DNA of 64,000 nt from Blautia liquoris (GTDB lineage Bacteria > Bacillota > Clostridia > Lachnospirales > Lachnospiraceae). The DNA is taken from the NCBI RefSeq assembly GCF_015159595.1, contig NZ_CP063304.1, forward strand, positions 1,984,001-2,048,000, in the 5' to 3' direction. The notes under the pieces were generated by a model that worked only from the letters and a program-made list of their open reading frames with translations, was not told the DNA's origin and made no database searches. The translations under genes and the position numbers were made by a program. Below are positions 27,094-35,823 of the stretch, piece by piece. Within the stretch, counting starts at the first letter, position 1, and every line of letters starts with the position of its first letter.

Positions 27094-28101
27094 TCAATAG
27101 ACCGCCCATGCTTTGGGAACAAACAATTCTTCAAACTTGTGCATCGAATACTGATCTGTCATCCCTGAGATGTAGTCACATACCACACGCTCTTCTTTTT
27201 CTCCTGCGAGAATCAGTCTCTGGTATTCATCCGGCAGCTCGATGATATGATCACTATAATATTCATAAAGCTCTGTCAGCATTCTTTTTGCTTTATCATC
27301 TTCTTTTTTCGCTATAGAATTATTGTATACGTTGTCAAACATCAATTGTCTCAGCGTGCGCATAGCCTCAGCAATTTCTTTCGACTGCCGAATTGAATCT
27401 TTCCCCATACTATTGATAATAATATCATGAATCATCGTATTCAAGCGGTCTCTGCTTGTCTCACCCAGCACCACACGGATTGTAATCGGAATATCATTCT
27501 CAGAGATAATCCCGGCCCTTTTGGCATCGTCCATATCGTGATGGATATAGGACATCTTATCACAAAGACGTACAATCTGTCCCTCCAGCGTATGTGGTGT
27601 GCCAGCTGTCCGGTGGTTTAATATGCCGTCTCTGACCTCCCATGTCAGATTCAGCCCCTGCCCTTCCTTTTCGAGGATCTCTACTACCCGAATACTCTGT
27701 TTGTAATGAGCAAATCCTTCCGGACATACTTTATTAAGTGCATCCTCCCCTGCATGTCCAAATGGCGTATGTCCCAGATCATGTCCCAGTGCAATTGCCT
27801 CAACGAGATCTTCGTTCAGATTCAGGGCTTTTGCCACTGTCCTGGCCGTCTGTGAGACTTCCAGAGTATGTGTAAGCCTTGTTCTGTAATGATCCCCCTG
27901 CGGGGCAAGAAACACCTGTGTTTTATCTTTCAGCCTTCGAAATGCTTTCGAGTGCAGAATCCGATCTCTGTCTCTTTGATAAACTGTACGAATGTCGCAC
28001 TCCGTCTCGTATACATCACGTCCTCTTGAATTCCTGCTGTAGGATGCGTAGGGGCTTAGTTCCTGAAATTCGCGTTCTTCAAAGCTTTCTCGTATATTCA
28101 T
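27094..28101 (-). CDS. dgt: HD-domain deoxynucleoside triphosphate triphosphohydrolase (Dgt-like)
   Basis: The 335-residue protein has the HD-type metal site in RLTHTLEVSQ and GHDLGHTPFGHAGED, plus a distal Asp in HHDMDDAK. ASRNSRGRDVYETECD is typical of the short bacterial dGTPase-like proteins. The predicted role is to hydrolyse dNTPs to nucleosides and triphosphate. Start at 28101 follows GGAGGTG. It is the first gene of the dgt-dnaG-sigA-trmK cluster. Confidence 0.9.
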   Translation of the reverse strand: MNIRESFEEREFQELSPYASYSRNSRGRDVYETECDIRTVYQRDRDRILHSKAFRRLKDKTQVFLAPQGDHYRTRLTHTLEVSQTARTVAKALNLNEDLVEAIALGHDLGHTPFGHAGEDALNKVCPEGFAHYKQSIRVVEILEKEGQGLNLTWEVRDGILNHRTAGTPHTLEGQIVRLCDKMSYIHHDMDDAKRAGIISENDIPITIRVVLGETSRDRLNTMIHDIIINSMGKDSIRQSKEIAEAMRTLRQLMFDNVYNNSIAKKEDDKAKRMLTELYEYYSDHIIELPDEYQRLILAGEKEERVVCDYISGMTDQYSMHKFEELFVPKAWAVY

Positions 28102-28202
28102 AGACAACACCTCCAAAGAATTACAATAATCCTTCCTGTAATTAACATACCCCGCAAATGACAATTTTCCTTTTTTATTTCATTTTTTTCAGAGTGAATT
28201 CG

Positions 28203-28232
28203 GAATGAAAATCTTTCCCTATGCATAGATTA
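28203..28232 (+). promoter_or_regulatory. Possible forespore sigma factor (SigG/SigF) promoter
   Basis: GAATG (28203-28207) and CATAGATTA (28224-28232) are separated by 16 bp. This resembles the GNATR and CATA-type boxes used by SigF/SigG. It lies 31 bp before the gene at 28264. The match is by eye and spacing is at the short end. Confidence 0.45.
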
Positions 28233-28263
28233 GAATAATTAATATACCATAGGTTATTTTTGT

Positions 28264-29514
28264 ATGAAAAAGATGGATACAAACCAGGTGGATAATGGGA
28301 AACTTCAGGTACAAGTAAGCAGCCTTCCTCAAAATCATCCGATAGATCAGGCCAGTGTCAGCATATCCTATACCGGTGATCCCCAAAATATTCTGGAAGA
28401 ACTCACCACAGACAATAATGGCCGTACACCTGTTGTTGAACTTCCTGCTCCGCCAATCGACTACAGCATGGCACCAAATGAAAATCAGCCATATTCAGAA
28501 TATACGATTAAAGTAAATGCCAGCGGCCATGAGCCTGTTGAAATATCGGGATGTCAGCTGCTGCCGGATTCTACTGCCATTCAGCCAGTCCAATTAAATC
28601 CAGAAACTCCTGAAAATCCTTTCATGGACATAGCTATCGCAGCCCACACACTCTATTATGAATATCCGCCTAAAATCCCGGAGGATGAGATAAAACCGGT
28701 CGATGAGACAGGAGAAATTGTACTGAGCAGGGTCGTCATCCCGGAATTTGTCGTTGTTCATGACGGAGCACCCGGTGACCCCACCGCAGCGAACTATTAC
28801 GAACGATACAGAGATTATATTAAAAATGTAGCCAGCAGTGAAATCTATGCCACCTGGCCGGATGCCACAATTCGAGCCAACATTCTGGCTATCATGTCAT
28901 TCACATTGAACCGTGTATATACAGAGTGGTACCGCAACAAAGGAAACGATTTTACCATCACCTCCTCTACTGCCTATGATCACAAGTGGATTCACGGACG
29001 TAATTATTTCGACAGTATTTCCCAGATCGTCGATGAAATGTTCTCAAATTACCTGTCGCGGCCAAATGTCCGTCAGCCCATTCTCACACAGTATTGTGAC
29101 GGAAACAGAGTAACCTGTCCAAACTGGATGGCTCAGTGGGGTTCTAAATATCTCGGGGATCAGGGCTACTCCACCATACAAATTCTTCGCAATTATTACG
29201 GGCAGGATATGTACATCAACACGGCAGAGGAGGTATCCGGTGTACCTGCTTCGTGGCCTGGTTATAATCTTGACATCGGTGCTTCCGGTCCAAAGGTATC
29301 TCAGATTCAGGATCAGCTGAATGCCATTGCCGCTGTCTACTCCAGCATACCCACCACAAATCAGGATGGCACTTTCACCGAAAATACTCAGCATACCGTT
29401 CAGGCTTTCCAGTCCTTGTTTGGTCTGCCCGCATCAGGTATCATCGACTATCCTACATGGTATAAGATTCAGGATATCTATGTAGCAGTTACCCGAATCG
29501 CAGAATTGACTTAA
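28264..29514 (+). CDS. SpoIID/LytB-like protein with peptidoglycan-binding domain, probable spore protein
   Basis: The 416-residue protein has an N-terminal beta-sandwich-like region (about 10-80), a proline-rich linker, and a central domain resembling SpoIID/LytB proteins: ATIRANILAIMSFTLNRV, ILTQYCDGN and the MAQWGSKYLGDQGYSTIQILRNYYG stretch read in pieces. It ends in a PG_binding_1 domain (GPKVSQIQDQLN, VQAFQSLFGLPASGIIDYPTWYKI). No signal peptide is visible. The weak ribosome binding site and a forespore-like promoter suggest sporulation expression. The domain call is by pattern, so the exact role (cortex or spore wall) is unproven. Confidence 0.7.
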   Translation: MKKMDTNQVDNGKLQVQVSSLPQNHPIDQASVSISYTGDPQNILEELTTDNNGRTPVVELPAPPIDYSMAPNENQPYSEYTIKVNASGHEPVEISGCQLLPDSTAIQPVQLNPETPENPFMDIAIAAHTLYYEYPPKIPEDEIKPVDETGEIVLSRVVIPEFVVVHDGAPGDPTAANYYERYRDYIKNVASSEIYATWPDATIRANILAIMSFTLNRVYTEWYRNKGNDFTITSSTAYDHKWIHGRNYFDSISQIVDEMFSNYLSRPNVRQPILTQYCDGNRVTCPNWMAQWGSKYLGDQGYSTIQILRNYYGQDMYINTAEEVSGVPASWPGYNLDIGASGPKVSQIQDQLNAIAAVYSSIPTTNQDGTFTENTQHTVQAFQSLFGLPASGIIDYPTWYKIQDIYVAVTRIAELT

Positions 29515-29526
29515 CAGCAAAAAATC

Positions 29527-29568
29527 AGGCATCGCATGGCTTAGATAAACCCAACCAATGCGATGCCT
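29527..29568. terminator. Bidirectional terminator, spore gene versus tRNA-Leu
   Basis: An 11-bp perfect inverted repeat (AGGCATCGCAT and ATGCGATGCCT) is flanked by A residues on the left and T residues on the right. It serves the convergent spore-type gene and tRNA-Leu. Confidence 0.9.
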
Positions 29569-29576
29569 TTTTTGTC

Positions 29577-29661
29577 TGCGCGAGACGGGACTTGAACCCG
29601 TACGATTGCAATAATCACTAGATCCTTAGTCTAGCTCGTCTGCCAATTCCGACACTCGCGC
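29577..29661 (-). tRNA. tRNA-Leu (AAG)
   Basis: The acceptor arms GCGCGAG and CTCGCGC pair. The anticodon stem CTAGA/TCTAG holds loop CTAAGGA, giving anticodon AAG. A long variable arm is present as in leucine tRNAs, and the T-arm carries GGTTCAAGT. CCA is not encoded. Confidence 0.93.
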
Positions 29662-29699
29662 ATATGTATTTCTCTCGTTTTTCCCAAACGACAAAATTT

Positions 29700-29728
29700 A
29701 TTATATCATCCGTTTCAGAATTCGTCAA
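29700..29728 (-). promoter_or_regulatory. Vegetative promoter of tRNA-Leu
   Basis: On the minus strand TTGACG (29728-29723) and TATAAT (29705-29700) are separated by 17 bp, about 40 bp before the tRNA. Confidence 0.8.
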
Positions 29729-29774
29729 TACCTTTTTAAACTTTTTCTGATATTACCTTTTTCTGATAATTTGA

Positions 29775-29881
29775 TACCAGGGTCAAAAGGTCCTGCGTTT
29801 CATGCTCGCATGACCTTGGGACCCGAACAAACATGAGAAAGCAACCCGATTAGGGTGTATTTCGAATGTTTGTAGGATTAC
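29775..29881 (+). repeat. 181-bp hairpin element, right-truncated copy 1
   Basis: The copy starts TACCAGGGTCAAAAGG, keeps the first hairpin in shortened form and the CGAACAAACAT...ATGTTTGT stem, and stops at GGATTAC, where the second half is lost. The 9 bases before it are ATAATTTGA, fitting the TCAnnnnAT target pattern on the other strand. The flanking TGGTATCAG at 29887 contains the rseP stop codon and mirrors the element end. Confidence 0.85.
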
Positions 29882-29891
29882 AATTTTGGTA

Positions 29892-31193
29892 TCAGAAAAT
29901 TTTTCTTATATCGTTGAACATGACAAATACCATCAGCGCCATCAGAAGCATCAGTCCTGCAAAGTTAATCATCCCTTCTACTTCCTGTTTGATTCCCTTG
30001 CCTCGAATCGCCTCTATGATCAGGAACAGAAGTCTTCCGCCGTCCAGAGCTGGAAACGGAATCAGATTCATCACTCCCAGATTGGCGGACAGTAATATCA
30101 TAAAGTTTAAAAGGTTCATGATCACATAAAAGCCTCCATCAGCCCTGGAGCTGTTGATTGTCTTTCCAATCTCATCTACCACCCCAACTGGTCCGCTCAG
30201 GTCATTGACGGTAAACTTACCTGTAATGAGCATTGCAAGACTTTTCACTGTAGTCTTGATCCAATAGCCAATCTCTTTAACACTGTACTTTAAGATCAAA
30301 AGCGGAGGCTGTTTTTCTCTTCCAAGATTAAATACAAATCCAAGTGCTGCATTTTTGGTGAGCCTGGGTGTGACTGTGGCATCGTGAATTCGATCCTTAT
30401 GCTGATATGTGATGTCCACAGAATCATCCGAAAACGGGTGACTGCTCATATAATCTTCCAGATCTTGATTGCTGTTTATCACCGTATGGTTTAGTTCCAA
30501 TATGATATCTCCTACCTGTACTCCGGCTTTTGCCAGAGGATAGCCCGGCATAAGAGAAATCACTTCCGCTTTATTTTCCCCGGATTCATGGGTGAATCCA
30601 AGCATATATTTCTCTTCTGAGTCCGGGACATAGGTGACATCATGAGTCTTCCCATCACGTTTATAGCTCAATGTGATGTTGTCCGATGGAATTCCGTCCA
30701 GATTAACCTTCGTATATAAGTCTCTTCCTATAGAGATTCTGCTTCCCTCATATCTGGTGATTAGATCGCCCTCTTTGAGACCTGTCTCGGCAGCCGGTGA
30801 TCCCGCTTCTACTTCTGTAATTCTGGGGGGATCAGATCCGACAAAGCTTATGATGATAATCGACAGAAAGAAAGCCAGAATCATGTTAAAAAGAGGTCCT
30901 GCAATAATAACCGACATACGCGCCCAGACCGATTTGCTGTTAAAAGCACCTTCTGCTTCAGAATTATCATCCTCCCCGAGCATCATGCAGGAACCTCCGA
31001 AAGGAAGTAGTTTCAGAGAATATTTAGTGTCATTCTTAACTGTTGAGAGAAGTGTCGGTCCCATACCGACGGAAAATTCGGTCACAGTGATGTGATTAGC
31101 CTTAGCCAGCAAAAAGTGACCCATCTCATGTATAATCACCACAATGCTGAAAATAAGTACTGCAATAATAATGTTAATAATCAAATACTCCAC
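29892..31193 (-). CDS. rseP: Site-2 membrane protease RseP/RasP
   Basis: The 433-residue membrane protein has the metal motif HEMGH in its first transmembrane helix, two PDZ domains in tandem (about residues 115-280) and the third zinc ligand in FPALDGGRLLF within a later helix. It cleaves membrane-embedded substrates such as anti-sigma factors and remnant signal peptides. A GTG start at 31193 overlaps the dxr stop by 13 bp; a TTG at 31184 with AGGTGGAG before it is a credible alternative. It is last in the uppS-cdsA-dxr-rseP operon. Confidence 0.93.
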   Translation of the reverse strand: MEYLIINIIIAVLIFSIVVIIHEMGHFLLAKANHITVTEFSVGMGPTLLSTVKNDTKYSLKLLPFGGSCMMLGEDDNSEAEGAFNSKSVWARMSVIIAGPLFNMILAFFLSIIIISFVGSDPPRITEVEAGSPAAETGLKEGDLITRYEGSRISIGRDLYTKVNLDGIPSDNITLSYKRDGKTHDVTYVPDSEEKYMLGFTHESGENKAEVISLMPGYPLAKAGVQVGDIILELNHTVINSNQDLEDYMSSHPFSDDSVDITYQHKDRIHDATVTPRLTKNAALGFVFNLGREKQPPLLILKYSVKEIGYWIKTTVKSLAMLITGKFTVNDLSGPVGVVDEIGKTINSSRADGGFYVIMNLLNFMILLSANLGVMNLIPFPALDGGRLLFLIIEAIRGKGIKQEVEGMINFAGLMLLMALMVFVMFNDIRKIF

Positions 31194-32329
31194 CTGCTTT
31201 CAATCCAGTCGTAAGTTTCAGCTTCAGCACTTAAGATTTCATCGACAGTAGGATTATCAAGCACCTGATGATGGTCCATCGCACCCTCGATGATATTATA
31301 GATATCCAAAAAACCAACTCTGTGTCCTAAAAACATTGCCACAGCACGTTCATTTGCCGCATTGAACACGGTGGGCATCGAACCGCCTTCCTTTGCCGCA
31401 CGAAAGGCAAGCGGAAGCCCTCGAAATGTCCCGGTATCAGGAACTTCAAAATCAATCTGTGTCAATGTGGTAAAGTCAAGCCGCCTGCCACTTGCATAGC
31501 GGCGATTCGGATAATATATGGCATATTGTATGGGAATCTTCATGTCCGGCGTTCCAAGCTGTGCCATAACCGCACCATCCTGAAACTGGACCATGGAATG
31601 GATGGTACTGCTCGGCTGCACTACAACCTGGATCTGATCAATATCCACATCAAAGAGCCAGCTGGCCTCCATCACTTCCAGTCCTTTATTCACCAGTGTC
31701 GCTGAATCAATCGTAATCTTATTTCCCATAGACCATGTCGGATGTCTCAGCGCATCCTCCACGCAGACATTTTTCAATTCCTCTGTCTTCTTCCCGCGGA
31801 AGGGACCTCCGGAAGCAGTGATTAACAGCTTTTCAATTGTCTTCTTATCCTCGCCGTTTATGCATTGAAAGATTGCACTATGTTCACTGTCAACTGGAAG
31901 GATCTGCACCTTGTGTTTTCTGGCAAGCGGAATGATAATATGTCCAGCTGTAACCAAAGTCTCTTTGTTTGCGAGAGCAATGTCTTTTCCTGCTTTGACT
32001 GCCTCAATCGTCGGCAGTATCCCAATCATGCCAACCACTGCTGTGACAATCATATCGGCCTCGCTGATGGATGCCAGTTCTAGCAGGCCATCCATTCCAT
32101 ATACCACTTTAGTATTAGTATCCGAAATTGCTCTTTTTAATTCACAAGCATGGTTTTCATCCCAGACTGCTGCAAGTTTCGGTGAAAATTCACGCACCTG
32201 TTCCTCCAGTTTTCTGATATTTGAGCGGGCACTGACAGCCAGCACTTCTATATCCGTATTCTCCCGCACGACCTCCAGTGTCTGAGTTCCAATCGAACCA
32301 GTGGAACCTAATATCGCTATTTTCTTCAT
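31181..32329 (-). CDS. dxr: 1-deoxy-D-xylulose 5-phosphate reductoisomerase
   Basis: The 382-residue protein has the NADPH motif GSTGSIGTQTLEV, the ALANKETLVTAG segment, metal and substrate residues in PVDSEHSAIFQC and the SGGPF loop, and the MGNKITIDSATLVNKGLEVMEA region. It makes 2-C-methyl-D-erythritol 4-phosphate in the isoprenoid (MEP) pathway. It sits downstream of uppS and cdsA, a typical Bacillota order that links isoprenoid supply to undecaprenyl carrier synthesis. Confidence 0.96.
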   Translation of the reverse strand: MKKIAILGSTGSIGTQTLEVVRENTDIEVLAVSARSNIRKLEEQVREFSPKLAAVWDENHACELKRAISDTNTKVVYGMDGLLELASISEADMIVTAVVGMIGILPTIEAVKAGKDIALANKETLVTAGHIIIPLARKHKVQILPVDSEHSAIFQCINGEDKKTIEKLLITASGGPFRGKKTEELKNVCVEDALRHPTWSMGNKITIDSATLVNKGLEVMEASWLFDVDIDQIQVVVQPSSTIHSMVQFQDGAVMAQLGTPDMKIPIQYAIYYPNRRYASGRRLDFTTLTQIDFEVPDTGTFRGLPLAFRAAKEGGSMPTVFNAANERAVAMFLGHRVGFLDIYNIIEGAMDHHQVLDNPTVDEILSAEAETYDWIESRWSI

Positions 32330-32366
32330 ATATTTTCCTCCCTCATCGCGTGATCCGGTCTGCGTC

Positions 32367-33188
32367 TTAACCTATCAGAAAAGACGAGAGGTAGTATATG
32401 ACAGGTGCCGTGAAGATAACGCTGTCAAAACGATCCATGATCCCGCCATGACCAGGTATCAGGGTACCATAATCTTTAATCCCCATATTTCGCTTAATCG
32501 CAGACGCTCCGAGATCTCCAACCATAGAAATCACTGCTCCGACTGCACAGATGATGGCATATTGGTAAGATAAACCATATGTCGCCAGCTGGAACAAAAA
32601 TCCGAGAAGTGCGGCTCCACATACCCCTCCAACTGCTCCCTCTATCGATTTTTTCGGGCTGAGCGCGGGCGCCATCTTATGCTTTCCGAAAAGGATACCC
32701 ACGCAGTAGGCACAAGTGTCAGCACCCCATGAACACAAGAATATCAGCCATACATGATACTTGCCGCCTTCAATCATCCTGGTCTGATAAATATAAGAAA
32801 GCATAACACCAACATATATAACTGCAAAAAGAGCCCCAGTCACTTGGTTCGCATGATACCTGGGAAAGGTGAAGACATAGACACACATGACCAGCATGAG
32901 TGATGAGATGAGTGCCATACCGGGCAGATCCAGGTTATTGATGTGCATATGTCCGATTCTCACATCTGGAAGTACCACAGCTGCATAATACAGGATAATA
33001 CCAATGTAACTTGCCGCGGAAAGGGTATTGAGCTTTTCATCCTGAACTTTTAAAGCCTTAAGAAGTTCATATGCACCAATCAAAGAGACGATCAAAAGAG
33101 TTGCAAAAAGGATGGTTCCTCCTGTCCCAATGGTTAAAAGAGCAATTAAAACTAATACGATTCCGCTCATCAGTCTTGTTGTGAACAT
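32367..33188 (-). CDS. cdsA: Phosphatidate cytidylyltransferase
   Basis: The 273-residue polytopic membrane protein ends with the CDP-diglyceride synthetase signature: SMVGDLGASAIKRNMGIKDYG followed by LIPGHGGIMDRFDS. About seven to eight membrane helices precede it. It forms CDP-diacylglycerol for phospholipid synthesis. Its start overlaps the uppS stop by 19 bp, indicating coupled translation. Confidence 0.95.
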   Translation of the reverse strand: MFTTRLMSGIVLVLIALLTIGTGGTILFATLLIVSLIGAYELLKALKVQDEKLNTLSAASYIGIILYYAAVVLPDVRIGHMHINNLDLPGMALISSLMLVMCVYVFTFPRYHANQVTGALFAVIYVGVMLSYIYQTRMIEGGKYHVWLIFLCSWGADTCAYCVGILFGKHKMAPALSPKKSIEGAVGGVCGAALLGFLFQLATYGLSYQYAIICAVGAVISMVGDLGASAIKRNMGIKDYGTLIPGHGGIMDRFDSVIFTAPVIYYLSSFLIG

Positions 33189-33898
33189 GATGGATCCCCT
33201 TTCACCGCCCCAAATCTCCGGTCTCTGTTATTATATTGGCGAATAGCCTTGACCAATTCCTCTTTGTTGAAATCCGGCCAGAGAACATCTGTAAAATAAA
33301 ATTCTGAATAGGAAAGCTGCCATAACAAGAAATTCGAAAGACGTTGTTCACCGCTTGTGCGGATCATCAGATCCGGATCGGGAATCCCTGCCGTGTCAAG
33401 ATATGCCTCGAACGTATCAGATGTAATTGCGTCTGCACTTTGTTTTCCATCTCTGACATCTGCTGAAAGTTTTGATACAGCTCTTAAGATCTCGTCCCGC
33501 CCTCCGTAGTTTAAGGCAATCTGAAAATAAAGCTTACGATAGTCCTTCGAATAGTCTTCCAGAGTCCTGATGCTTTCCTGAATATCATCATCAAAAACAC
33601 TCGTTTCACCAATAACTCTGACACACATCTCATTCTCCCTGGAACTTTTGATACATCTTTTCAGATAGCGGCGAAAAAGATTCATAAGACCATCCACTTC
33701 TTCCCTTGATCTCTTCCAGTTCTCCGTAGAAAAAGCATACACTGTCAGATATTTGATTCCCAGATCTCTGGCGGTGTAGCAGATCTTCTCAAGGTTATCG
33801 CATCCCACCATATGTCCATAACCTCTGGGCATTCTTTTTTTCCTTGCCCAGCGCCCATTTCCATCAAGAATAATTGCCACGTGATTTGGCACATTCAT
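33170..33898 (-). CDS. uppS: Undecaprenyl pyrophosphate synthase
   Basis: The 242-residue cis-prenyltransferase has the catalytic Asp in AIILDGNGRWA, followed by GYGHMVG, the YAFSTENWKR motif, LNYGGRDEI and the late DLMIRTSGEQRLSNFLLWQ signature. It builds the C55 lipid carrier used for peptidoglycan. It follows the frr terminator and starts the uppS-cdsA-dxr-rseP unit. Confidence 0.96.
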   Translation of the reverse strand: MNVPNHVAIILDGNGRWARKKRMPRGYGHMVGCDNLEKICYTARDLGIKYLTVYAFSTENWKRSREEVDGLMNLFRRYLKRCIKSSRENEMCVRVIGETSVFDDDIQESIRTLEDYSKDYRKLYFQIALNYGGRDEILRAVSKLSADVRDGKQSADAITSDTFEAYLDTAGIPDPDLMIRTSGEQRLSNFLLWQLSYSEFYFTDVLWPDFNKEELVKAIRQYNNRDRRFGAVKGDPSCSQQD

Positions 33899-33923
33899 AA
33901 TAAAATACTCCTTTTAGAAAAAC

Positions 33924-33966
33924 GATAGAAAGAAACACGGTATCATATCCGTCATTTCTTTCTATC
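33924..33966 (-). terminator. Terminator between frr and uppS
   Basis: GATAGAAAGAAA and TTTCTTTCTATC form a 12-bp perfect stem with further pairing (CGG/CCG) inside. On the minus strand TTTTT follows. It would end pyrH-frr transcripts before uppS. Confidence 0.85.
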
Positions 33967-34034
33967 CCTCTCAAATTTAACTTCGTAATACACGGGTAAC
34001 TGTACATAAATACACTCCCGCAATTTTGCATATC

Positions 34035-34586
34035 TTACACTGTGAGAATTTCTTTTGATTTTAATTCAATTAATTCGTCGATTTTTTTGACAAATTTGTC
34101 TGTTGATTTTTGAATCTCATCTTCCAGTTCCTTAATTTCATCTTCCGAGACATCCTCTTTAGCCAGTTTTTTTAGGTTGTCATTCGCATCACGGCGGATA
34201 TTGCGGATTGCGATCTTTCCATTTTCACCTTTCTTTTTGACGTCCTTTACCAGTTCTTTTCTCCGTTCCTCTGTAAGTTCAGGAAATACAAGCCTGATAA
34301 CTTTTCCGTCGTTATTAGGATTAATCCCAAGATCAGAAACCTGAATTGCTTTACAGATTTCCTTCACAAGGGACGGCTCCCATGGCTGAATCTGGATCAT
34401 TCTGGCCTCCGGAACCGAGATGTTAGCAACTTGCTGTAATGGCGTAGGAGTGCCATAATAATCGACTGTAATACGGTCTAACACGTGTGGATTTGCACGT
34501 CCTGCCCTGATTGTTCCAAGTTCATTCTCGAGACTTTTAATCGACTTTTCCATCTTAGAGTTACACTCTTTAATATTTGCATCCAT
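34035..34586 (-). CDS. frr: Ribosome recycling factor
   Basis: The 183-residue protein shows the complete family pattern: [44 protein letters not shown], and the C-terminal three-helix-bundle with [12 protein letters not shown] and a long coiled coil. It splits post-termination ribosomes with EF-G. It lies 27 bp downstream of pyrH. Confidence 0.97.
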   Translation of the reverse strand: MDANIKECNSKMEKSIKSLENELGTIRAGRANPHVLDRITVDYYGTPTPLQQVANISVPEARMIQIQPWEPSLVKEICKAIQVSDLGINPNNDGKVIRLVFPELTEERRKELVKDVKKKGENGKIAIRNIRRDANDNLKKLAKEDVSEDEIKELEDEIQKSTDKFVKKIDELIELKSKEILTV

Positions 34587-34613
34587 AATCTAACATTCCC
34601 TCCCTGGCGCTTT

Positions 34614-35309
34614 TTAAACAGTTATTTTTGTCCCATTATTAATTCCACGTGCAGCATCTATGATTCCATCTTGTTCATTTAATAAAAACACTTGCATCGG
34701 CATGTGGTTCTCCATGCACATAATTGATGCAGTCATATCAACAACAGCAAGTTTTTCATTAATTACCTGCTGTATTGAAACCACATCATACTTTTTTGCC
34801 TCCGGATTCAGTTTCGGATCACTATCGTAAACACCGTCAACAGCCTTCGCAAGTAAGATTGAATCCGCTTCAATCTCTACTGCACGCAGTACTGCCGCTG
34901 TATCTGTAGAAAAGTAAGGATGTCCTGTGCCTCCCGCAAAAAAGACGACCCTGTTCTGATCGAAATATTCATTTACACGGTCTTTTGAAAAGATCTCGGT
35001 AAACTCTCCGCATTTGAATGGTGTCATCACAGCTGTCGCAAGTCCTTGTGACCGAAAGATTTCCGACACATAGATGCAGTTCATGATCGTCGCAAGCATT
35101 CCTATCTGATCGGCTTTTGTGCGGTCAATGTTCTCACTGCTTCGACCTCGCCAGAAATTTCCGCCCCCGATGACGACTCCAACTTTGATTTCTTCTGCCG
35201 TAAGCTTTTTTACCTGCTTTGCAACAGCAGTTACCGTCTCCTCGTCAAAGCCTGTTTTTTTTGCTCCCGCAAGTGCTTCTCCGCTAAGTTTCAGCAATAC
35301 TTTTTTCAT
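34614..35309 (-). CDS. pyrH: UMP kinase
   Basis: The 231-residue amino-acid-kinase-fold protein has KVLLKLSGEAL at the start, VGVVIGGGNFWRGR, the DQIGMLATIMN motif, GGTGHPYFSTDTAA and VDMTASIMCME near the end. It phosphorylates UMP to UDP. In most Bacillota rpsB and tsf precede it; here a GNAT acetyltransferase and lysC lie upstream instead. Confidence 0.96.
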   Translation of the reverse strand: MKKVLLKLSGEALAGAKKTGFDEETVTAVAKQVKKLTAEEIKVGVVIGGGNFWRGRSSENIDRTKADQIGMLATIMNCIYVSEIFRSQGLATAVMTPFKCGEFTEIFSKDRVNEYFDQNRVVFFAGGTGHPYFSTDTAAVLRAVEIEADSILLAKAVDGVYDSDPKLNPEAKKYDVVSIQQVINEKLAVVDMTASIMCMENHMPMQVFLLNEQDGIIDAARGINNGTKITV

Positions 35310-35352
35310 CAGGTTTTATCCTCATTCCTCAATTATTCATATCTACGGGTGA

Positions 35353-35799
35353 TTATAACACATCCCTCACCATCTGTCCATAATCAAGGGCTGTAAAACC
35401 AAGCCTTTCATATAATCTTCTAGCACTAGGATTATCATCCGTCACCTCCAGGCGATATCTCTTTGCACCAGGGTAACTCTTAAAGATCCAGTTTAACATC
35501 TCGGTACCATAACCTTTATTTCTGGCAGAGGGATCAAAATAGAGTTCTTCAATCATAACATTCTTTCCTCCAACCTCACAGGCATAATACTCTGTCACAT
35601 AGCAATAGCCGCAGATCCTTTCACCTTCCATTAATTTGTATCCATCCAGTCCCTGATCGCCAGCAACAGCTGCTTTGAAAGTCCTGGTCAGCGTCTCCTT
35701 TGACACCGTATGGCTGACAGCCGGACTGTCGTAGAAGGCCATCACCATATTCAAAACCGAATCGCAATCATTTTCCTGCATCTTTTTTATTCTAAACAT
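35353..35799 (-). CDS. GNAT-family N-acetyltransferase
   Basis: The 148-residue protein has the GNAT fold with the acetyl-CoA motif ARNKGYGTEML after the IEELYFDP strand, and the NPSARRLYERLGF motif at the C-terminal side. The substrate cannot be told from the sequence. It lies 24 bp downstream of lysC and 43 bp before pyrH, so it may be cotranscribed with both. Confidence 0.9.
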   Translation of the reverse strand: MFRIKKMQENDCDSVLNMVMAFYDSPAVSHTVSKETLTRTFKAAVAGDQGLDGYKLMEGERICGYCYVTEYYACEVGGKNVMIEELYFDPSARNKGYGTEMLNWIFKSYPGAKRYRLEVTDDNPSARRLYERLGFTALDYGQMVRDVL

Positions 35800-35823
35800 A
35801 AAAACTCCTTACATTGTATTTCA

